10,362 bases of DNA, taken from assembly GCA_030669775.1 (NCBI GenBank), contig DAOVCZ010000047.1, positions 1 through 10,362 of the forward strand, in the 5' to 3' direction. The notes under the pieces are model-generated. The model did not search any database, was not told where the DNA came from, and saw nothing but the letters and a program-made list of their open reading frames with translations. The position numbers and the translations under genes are program-made. Shown here piece after piece: positions 5,363-10,362 of the stretch. This DNA is from Chloroflexota bacterium (GTDB lineage: Bacteria > Chloroflexota > Anaerolineae > Anaerolineales > UBA4823). Each line of letters opens with the position of its first letter. The stretch's first letter is position 1.

Positions 5363-6910
5363 TTAAAACTGACCCATTTTCGGCCGGTACTGGAGCGCCT
5401 CGGCCAAATGTTGGGAGGCAATTTCGCTCTCCCCCGCCAGATCTGCGATCGTACGGGATAATTTCAGAACCCGATGGTATGCACGCGCAGAAAGCTGCAT
5501 TTGGCTCATCGCCGATCTCATTAAAGATTGGGAGATGGTGTCCAATTGGCAATATTTGCGCACTTCTGCCGGGTGCATATCGGAATTACACGTCAGTTCC
5601 GCCGCATTATCGAATTGTGGTGGATTTCCTGGGTGGAAACGCTGTCGTTGCAGGTCGCGGGCAGACTCGACTCGTGCCTGGACCGAGGCTGAAGGCTCGC
5701 CAAAGCGGTCATCACTGAGTTTCTCATAATCCACCCGCGGGACTTCAACGTGGATATCGATGCGGTCTAATAATGGACCGGAAATCCGCTTCTGATATCT
5801 GGTGACAGTGGACGAGGAACAGGTGCAGGGTTTGAGTGGGTCGCCATAATACCCACAGGGACATGGATTCATGGCGGCAACTAGCTGGAAGTTAGCGGGA
5901 AAGGTGAGTGTCCCTTGAGCCCGGCTGATGGTGACCATTTTATCTTCGATCGGTTGGCGGATCACTTCCAGAACACGCGAGCCGAATTCAGGCAGTTCGT
6001 CAAGGAATAATACGCCGCGATGAGCTAAGGATATCTCTCCTGGATGAGGCCATGTTCCCCCGCCCACCAGGCCGGCATGCGAAATGGTGTGATGCGGAGC
6101 GCGAAAAGGTCGGTTTCGAATGAGCGGCAAATCAGCGGGTAGCAGGTCCGCCACAGAGTAGATACGGGTGACATCTAAGGCTTCATCAATCGTCATGTGA
6201 GGCAGGACAGCGGGCAGTGACCGTGCCAGGAGGGTTTTCCCAGCGCCTGGAGGCCCGATCATTAAAACATTGTGTCCACCAGCGGCGGAGATCTCCAATG
6301 CTCGTTTTACGTGTTCCTGTCCCTTGATATCCCGGAAGTCCGTCTGTACGTTAACCGGAATATGTTCGGGAGTAGTCGGTGGTTGTGAATTCAGTTCACA
6401 TTGATCGGAAAGATGATCGTACAGCTCGGCTAGAGATGGCACCGGAATCACATCCAAGTCCGGTATCAATGCGGCTTCGCTGGCATCGATGTGTGGCACA
6501 AAGATGCGTTTAAAGTTTTCTTGACGGGCCAGGGCAGCCATGGGCAGTACTCCCCGGATATGCCTTACGCTGCCGTCCAGGGAAAGTTCCCCGACCACGA
6601 AGGATCCATCCAAACAATCTACCGGCAGCTGGTTGGTGGCGATCAGCACACCCAAGGCGATGGGCAGATCGTATGCAGGTCCTTCTTTGCGCACTGCAGC
6701 AGGAGCCAGGTTAACTGTGATGCGTTTGCGGGGGAAGATCAAACCAGCGTTCTTGATCGCCATCTGGACGCGTTCACGGCTTTCCTGGACGGCGGTATCG
6801 GGAAGGCCAACGATGATGATGGCGGGTAATCCTTGCCCGGTGTCGACTTCAACCTCAACTACGACACCGTCCAGGCCGATGATGGCGCAAGAGAACACTC
6901 GTGCGAGCAT
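5363..6910 (-). CDS. comM: ComM/YifB-family Mg-chelatase-like AAA+ protein
   Basis: Complete 515-residue member of the YifB/ComM family. In naturally competent bacteria ComM is a hexameric helicase that extends heteroduplex branches during integration of transforming DNA; it is also widespread in species not known to be competent. The N-terminal ribosomal-S5/Lon-like domain (residues 1-165) starts with the typical MLARVFSCAIIGLDG and contains VGLPDTAVQESRERV. Then come the linker GQEHVKRALEISAAGGHN, Walker A GPPGAGKT at 219-226, the RPFRAPHHTIS motif at 267-277, Walker B GVLFLDELPEF at 299-309, and a four-cysteine insert (C350, C352, C362, C364) typical of the family. The C-terminal helical domain ends with SARAYHRVLKLSRTIADLAG. 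There is no obvious Shine-Dalgarno before ATG 6910, but the 66-aa gene stops only 9 bases upstream, which fits translational coupling. No residue looks damaged. Confidence 0.97.
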   Translation of the reverse strand: MLARVFSCAIIGLDGVVVEVEVDTGQGLPAIIIVGLPDTAVQESRERVQMAIKNAGLIFPRKRITVNLAPAAVRKEGPAYDLPIALGVLIATNQLPVDCLDGSFVVGELSLDGSVRHIRGVLPMAALARQENFKRIFVPHIDASEAALIPDLDVIPVPSLAELYDHLSDQCELNSQPPTTPEHIPVNVQTDFRDIKGQEHVKRALEISAAGGHNVLMIGPPGAGKTLLARSLPAVLPHMTIDEALDVTRIYSVADLLPADLPLIRNRPFRAPHHTISHAGLVGGGTWPHPGEISLAHRGVLFLDELPEFGSRVLEVIRQPIEDKMVTISRAQGTLTFPANFQLVAAMNPCPCGYYGDPLKPCTCSSSTVTRYQKRISGPLLDRIDIHVEVPRVDYEKLSDDRFGEPSASVQARVESARDLQRQRFHPGNPPQFDNAAELTCNSDMHPAEVRKYCQLDTISQSLMRSAMSQMQLSARAYHRVLKLSRTIADLAGESEIASQHLAEALQYRPKMGQF

Positions 6911-6919
6911 GATCTAAGT

Positions 6920-7120
6920 TTAGGGGAGGAAATGGGAAAAGTCAATTATCTTGACATTATCTTGAATTGCTTTAATCAAGGCAATATCTCTCGCCATCTC
7001 ATCAGGCGTGTCTGCTAGCTCATCCTCTGGTGTGATGGATTTCTTATTCAATGTTTCGTTTACAAGCTTAGCTAGATCATTGGGCATTGCCCAGCCTCGT
7101 GGTAGATCGTTATTGGTCAT
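6920..7120 (-). CDS. Hypothetical 66-aa protein upstream of comM
   Basis: Small, acidic, soluble-looking protein beginning MTNNDLPRGWAMPNDLAK and ending IIDFSHFLP. It has no signal peptide, membrane helix or cysteine, and I do not recognise a family. Residues about 13-27 and 38-56 look helical (TPDEMARDIALIKAIQDNV). AAGGG 9 bases before ATG 7120 is an acceptable ribosome binding site. It stops 9 bases before the comM start, so both are almost certainly on one message. The gene could be a small regulator or partner of ComM, but only position supports this. The size and pattern are also compatible with an antitoxin-like protein, though no toxin is next to it. Confidence 0.65.
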   Translation of the reverse strand: MTNNDLPRGWAMPNDLAKLVNETLNKKSITPEDELADTPDEMARDIALIKAIQDNVKIIDFSHFLP

Positions 7121-7141
7121 CAGCTCGCACCCTTTTTATTT

Positions 7142-7170
7142 AGTCTAGGCTCTAATCCATTAATTTGCAA
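7142..7170 (-). promoter_or_regulatory. Candidate promoter of the 66-aa/comM operon
   Basis: On the minus strand TTGCAA (7170-7165), a 17-base spacer and TAGACT (7147-7142), each four of six to consensus. Initiation near 7135 would leave about 15 bases before ATG 7120. The -35 end overlaps the palindrome at 7169-7188 by two bases. Confidence 0.35.
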
Positions 7171-7192
7171 TTCCCCCATGGGGGAATTTTTT
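7169..7192. promoter_or_regulatory. Perfect 20-bp palindrome, operator- or terminator-like
   Basis: AATTCCCC-CATG-GGGGAATT (7169-7188) is its own reverse complement, and on the plus strand it continues into T to 7192. It could be an operator abutting the candidate -35 box of the 66-aa/comM operon, or a terminator. Terminator use is awkward: the good U-run is on the plus strand, where no gene reads in, while on the minus strand, where the 97-aa gene ends at 7247, the following sequence (AATTGCAAATT) is a poor U-tract. Confidence 0.55.
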
Positions 7193-7246
7193 CGGAATCA
7201 CTCAAGCCCCAAAAATCGCTTGACCTTGCCCATCACTCAACCAGAA

Positions 7247-7540
7247 TTATTCACGCTCCCACGGCCGCGCCAATACGCACAATGCAACCGATACCAGCAA
7301 CGCCGCTATCGTCAACGATCCGAATGTCTCCGGCCAAATAATCGAGACGATAATAGTTCCGATCAGGATCGCAGCCCCGGACCAAAAACAAACTTCCCGG
7401 ATGGTCGTCATCGCTACACTTTTCCAAATGATCAAACTAATCTTACACCTGGTCAGTAAATCTAAGCTATCCCATCTCTCCAGAATATATAACAAATCAT
7501 CCCTCCACTCAAGGGGGAAATGAGGGTCCATTAGATTCAT
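7247..7540 (-). CDS. Small two-helix membrane protein, 97 aa, hypothetical
   Basis: Starts MNLMDPHFPLEWRDD, with a polar amphipathic N-terminal half (residues 1-48) followed by two membrane helices at about 50-69 and 73-91 and a short charged tail ending WERE. No family is recognised. The frame stays open back to 7708 inside the 3' end of the regulator gene, but I choose ATG 7540 because GGGAG (7551-7547) stands 6 bases before it; ATG 7531 is an alternative. It follows the large regulator by 76 bases on the same strand with no evident terminator between, so it is probably co-transcribed. A role as a membrane partner or output of the regulator is only a guess from position. Confidence 0.72.
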   Translation of the reverse strand: MNLMDPHFPLEWRDDLLYILERWDSLDLLTRCKISLIIWKSVAMTTIREVCFWSGAAILIGTIIVSIIWPETFGSLTIAALLVSVALCVLARPWERE

Positions 7541-7616
7541 CCTATGCTCCCGGGTTTCCTGACAGCACAGGGTTATTGGTATATTTTGTCTACAATAATG
7601 GAACCATTGGTAGGGT

Positions 7617-10362
7617 CTAACCCGTTTTGGGCAACTTCTCCAGGTATTTAGTTGTAGTTTCCCAAAGTTCGAGGGTTTGACCTCTAGATTGTGCAGCTGT
7701 ATAAACATCAGCCGGTAGATCGGCTGCTAATTTATCGAGATGTATACCAGACTTTTCCTTGGTTTCGTAGGTGCTGGCCGGGTGCTGTTTAGCCAAGGTC
7801 AACATTTCGACTGCTTCTGACTTCTCGCCAACCCGAACTAAAAGATAAGACCAGCCAACCAAAACGTCCAATGCTATCGGCGCCAGTAGGTGTTTCTTGG
7901 CCAATCGAAGTGCTTTCTGGTAGTACTTACTCGTATCGGCTTGGCGATTGTCATCTTCGTTGATGGAAATATGGCCAAGATGACGAAAGACTGAGGCTAT
8001 CTCTGGCTCGTTTTCAAGCTTGTTAAAAATGTCTAGAGCCTTGTGTTGATACTGCTTTGCCTGGTGATATTGCCCTTGATCAAAATACACACACCCTAAT
8101 CCGCTGAGATTGTGAGCCATCAGCTTGAGATGATTGACTTCTTCCGCCGCGACCAGGCTCTGTCGATAGAATCGCTCCGCTTTCTTGAAATCGTCTTGCT
8201 GGCGATAGAGGGAGCCGAGATAGCTTAGTGTCGTCTCCTTGAACCATTTACTGCCACCTTCGTCAAAGAGCTCTAGACTTCTCTGAATGGCTTGAGCAGC
8301 TTGAGCATACCGGCCCTGGGCTAAAAACAGCCGACCACGTTCGCGCATCCTGCCGGCCCAATCGAACGGAATGTTTTCGTCCCGATTTGTAGCATCTGCC
8401 GTGTCGAGAAGTTCTTTCGCCAAAGCATAGTTGCCACAATCGATCGCTTTCATACTCAGGATCTGGCAGTTGACGCTAACTAGTTCTAAATCACCAACTT
8501 CATCGTTAATCTTCTTACTCTCTGACAACAGTCGTTCGGCCTCTGCCGGCTGGCCGCTCTGCAGGGCTGCACTACCCAGCCTGTTCATACACCAGGCTAT
8601 TCCCAATCGATCTTGAACTTCAGTGAAGAGCTCCAGGGCTTCATGGAGAATGGGCTCTGCTTTGGAAAATGCTCCTCCCCAATGGAAAGAAAAACTCAGC
8701 CAAATCAGTGTGCGCGCCTCTCTTAGCTTGTCTCGTGGTTCGGCAAGGCGCTGTAGCCTGATACCTTGTTCCAGGAGGGCTTGACCCTTGTTAAGCCACC
8801 CAATCTTATTACACACATCTCCCCGTGCAGCTAGCAGAAATCCAACCAGTCTTTTACGGATATCGGGCAGGTTGGCAGCTTCTTCATACTCAAAACCATC
8901 GTTACCGTCAGCTGATCCGAGAATTGCTGACGTTGCCTGTCGTAAGGCTGGCTCAACTTCATGTGATAGCGACTTGGTTCGGTAATGCTCATAGAAAGAC
9001 TCGACAGATCGATCGAGCGCCTCAACATTTATTTGAGCGACTGCTCGCTGCCAGGCTGCATAGACATTATCGATATCGATAGCAATTTCGCTCAACGCCT
9101 TATTTCTCTGTCTTCCAAATAAATACGTGTTCCGCTGGTGGAGGAAGTCAGCATAGTAGGCAGCGTGTCGATCCAACACTTCTTCATGGATATCTGGGTG
9201 GCCCTGCAGCTGTTCGACTGCAAATTGGCGTATCAATTCATGCATATCGTAACGTCCACCACTCCCGCGTTGCAGCAGCGCTTTCTCTACGAGGGAGGAG
9301 AGAAGAGGTAGCGATGCACCTGTTACCTGTTCGGCGGCTTCTCTAGAACAACCACCATAAAAAACGGACAATTTGCTTAAAACCGTTTGCCCGGCCTTCG
9401 GTAGCCGTGACCAGGTTTGCTCAAAAACAGCTCTCAAACTGCGGTGTCGTTTTGGCACATTTCTTAGGGTGGTGCTTAGAAAGTCGAGATTTTGTTCTAC
9501 CTCCTCTACAATCTCTTGACAACTCATCGACCGAACCCAGGGCGCTGCTAGTTCCAGACCCAGCGGCATGCCATCCACCAGCTGGCAAAGCCGAACGATT
9601 GCCAGGATATCCTCATTGGAGACAAAAAAGTCGGCCTTGGCCCGGCGAGCGCTCTGAAGGAAAAGACGCACGGCGTCGAAATTCTCCAGAGACGCTGGCG
9701 ATTTACCGGTTGTGATTTCAACCTCCTGTGGAAACGGTAGCCCTTGCACCTCATAAATCCATTCTTCTTGTAAGCTCAATCGCTCTCTCGAGGTCACTAG
9801 CAGTGTAACCTGTGGAGCTTCGACCAATATTTCCCCTAACAATTCCGCCCCATCCAGTAAATGCTCGAAGCCGTCAACGAGTAATAACATCTGTTTGTGG
9901 TGCATGTAGTTCAATAGTTGTGCTTTGGGCTCTTGTGCGCCATGAAACTTGATATTCAAGGTTTCGCCCAATGCGGGGACAATGAATTCGGGCTGGCCGA
10001 CTGACGCCAGCGATACAAAATATACTCCATTGGGGAACGCATCCTGTGCTTGAGCGGCGGCTTCAATAGCCAGACGGGTTTTACCAATGCCGCCCGCACC
10101 AACCAGTGTCAAGAGACGGCAGTGAGGTTCATCGAGCAGCAGTTTATTAATTTCGGCCAACTCCTGTTTCCGACCAATAAAAGGTGTGAGTTGGGGTGGA
10201 AGATTGTGATTAGGAAGCTCGGTAGAAATCGCTTTTTCGCGTTCCGGTACTGTATGTTTGGGAGGTGGGAGTTGTCTGGCTCTGATGGTTTCATAGAGGT
10301 GAGTGGTTTCTTCTTCCGGTGGAAGTCCGAGCTCTTCATCTAGCAATTGTTTAAATTCCTGA
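7617..10362 (-). CDS. BTAD/NB-ARC/TPR (AfsR/SARP-type STAND) regulator, 5' end outside window
   Basis: The frame is open through the right edge, so the N-terminus is missing; about 914 residues are visible. The first visible residues (QEFKQLLDEELGLPPEEET) are the end of a BTAD domain, so a SARP-like DNA-binding head probably lies outside. The NB-ARC ATPase follows: TPFIGRKQELAEI at about 59-71, Walker A GAGGIGKT at 88-95, Walker B LLLVDGFEHLL at 159-169 (G where many relatives have N), LLVTSRERL at 187-195, GLPL-type GMPLGLELAAPWV at 264-276, and an MHD-like YDMHELIRQF at 371-380. From about 430 to the end is a long helical array with repeated TPR signatures (for example AEPRDKLREARTLIWL, AWCMNRLGSAALQSGQPAEA, TTLSYLGSLYRQQDDFKKAE, AHNLSGLGCVYFDQGQYHQA). 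Family members sense a ligand or protein through the TPRs, switch by ATP binding and activate transcription. No signal peptide or membrane helix is seen. The target genes are unknown. The 97-aa membrane protein follows. Confidence 0.94.
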   Translation of the reverse strand, partial: QEFKQLLDEELGLPPEEETTHLYETIRARQLPPPKHTVPEREKAISTELPNHNLPPQLTPFIGRKQELAEINKLLLDEPHCRLLTLVGAGGIGKTRLAIEAAAQAQDAFPNGVYFVSLASVGQPEFIVPALGETLNIKFHGAQEPKAQLLNYMHHKQMLLLVDGFEHLLDGAELLGEILVEAPQVTLLVTSRERLSLQEEWIYEVQGLPFPQEVEITTGKSPASLENFDAVRLFLQSARRAKADFFVSNEDILAIVRLCQLVDGMPLGLELAAPWVRSMSCQEIVEEVEQNLDFLSTTLRNVPKRHRSLRAVFEQTWSRLPKAGQTVLSKLSVFYGGCSREAAEQVTGASLPLLSSLVEKALLQRGSGGRYDMHELIRQFAVEQLQGHPDIHEEVLDRHAAYYADFLHQRNTYLFGRQRNKALSEIAIDIDNVYAAWQRAVAQINVEALDRSVESFYEHYRTKSLSHEVEPALRQATSAILGSADGNDGFEYEEAANLPDIRKRLVGFLLAARGDVCNKIGWLNKGQALLEQGIRLQRLAEPRDKLREARTLIWLSFSFHWGGAFSKAEPILHEALELFTEVQDRLGIAWCMNRLGSAALQSGQPAEAERLLSESKKINDEVGDLELVSVNCQILSMKAIDCGNYALAKELLDTADATNRDENIPFDWAGRMRERGRLFLAQGRYAQAAQAIQRSLELFDEGGSKWFKETTLSYLGSLYRQQDDFKKAERFYRQSLVAAEEVNHLKLMAHNLSGLGCVYFDQGQYHQAKQYQHKALDIFNKLENEPEIASVFRHLGHISINEDDNRQADTSKYYQKALRLAKKHLLAPIALDVLVGWSYLLVRVGEKSEAVEMLTLAKQHPASTYETKEKSGIHLDKLAADLPADVYTAAQSRGQTLELWETTTKYLEKLPKTG

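Noticed and set aside
6491..6917. Long plus-strand frames opposite the start of comM
   Set aside because: They are antisense shadows of a well-conserved comM region, with no family motif or initiation signal.
7202..7223. TCAAGC/GCTTGA inverted repeat after the 97-aa gene
   Set aside because: A 6-bp stem with a 10-base loop and no following U-run is too weak to call a terminator.
7541..7708. N-terminal extension of the 97-aa membrane protein to 153 residues
   Set aside because: It would overlap the 3' end of the regulator gene by about 90 bases. The internal ATG at 7540 has a good ribosome binding site and the extra residues look like chance translation.

Overview
The window is bacterial. 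It most resembles a chromosomal segment of a Chloroflexota bacterium, probably Anaerolineae. That is an inference from three things: the large BTAD/NB-ARC/TPR regulator, a remnant of an Ig-like surface protein, and gene-poor spacers holding decayed genes. No 16S or other lineage marker is present. GC content looks moderate by eye and the spacers are clearly AT-richer than the genes.

Layout, left to right. Positions 1-358 are an AT-rich leader with weak coding traces. A complete NADPH-type short-chain dehydrogenase (359-1069, +) follows. One base after its stop begins a decapitated amino-acid-type ABC transporter ATPase (1071-1364, +), which has no Walker A and an in-frame TAG right after the Walker B/D-loop block. 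This remnant runs tail to tail into a stand-alone, unusually long KAS III-like condensing enzyme (1367-2647, -) with an intact Cys-His-Asn triad. A gene-poor spacer (2714-3465) holds the C-terminal wreck of an Ig-like secreted or surface protein. A strong hairpin terminator (3466-3502) and a second hairpin (3532-3553) then end a Rubisco-activase-like AAA+ ATPase (3580-4494, -). Another gene-poor spacer (4495-4992) leads to a pair of overlapping hydrophobic reading frames (4993-5121 and 5075-5287, +), which are either two coupled small membrane proteins or one frameshifted gene.

The right half is all on the minus strand. The ComM/YifB Mg-chelatase-like AAA+ protein (5363-6910) lies 9 bases behind a 66-residue hypothetical protein (6920-7120), forming a probable two-gene operon. 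A perfect 20-base palindrome sits at the putative -35 region upstream of that pair. Beyond it lie a 97-residue two-helix membrane protein (7247-7540) and a very large STAND-type regulator (7617 to the right edge) whose N-terminus lies outside the window. The regulator and the small membrane protein probably share a transcript.

I see no CRISPR array, tRNA, rRNA or complete mobile element, and no coherent multi-gene defence or biosynthetic system. The most interesting items are the orphan Rubisco-activase-like ATPase, the long isolated KAS III enzyme, the overlapping small membrane ORFs and the palindrome in front of the 66-aa/comM operon. Several broken genes at the segment joins suggest repeated deletion or rearrangement.
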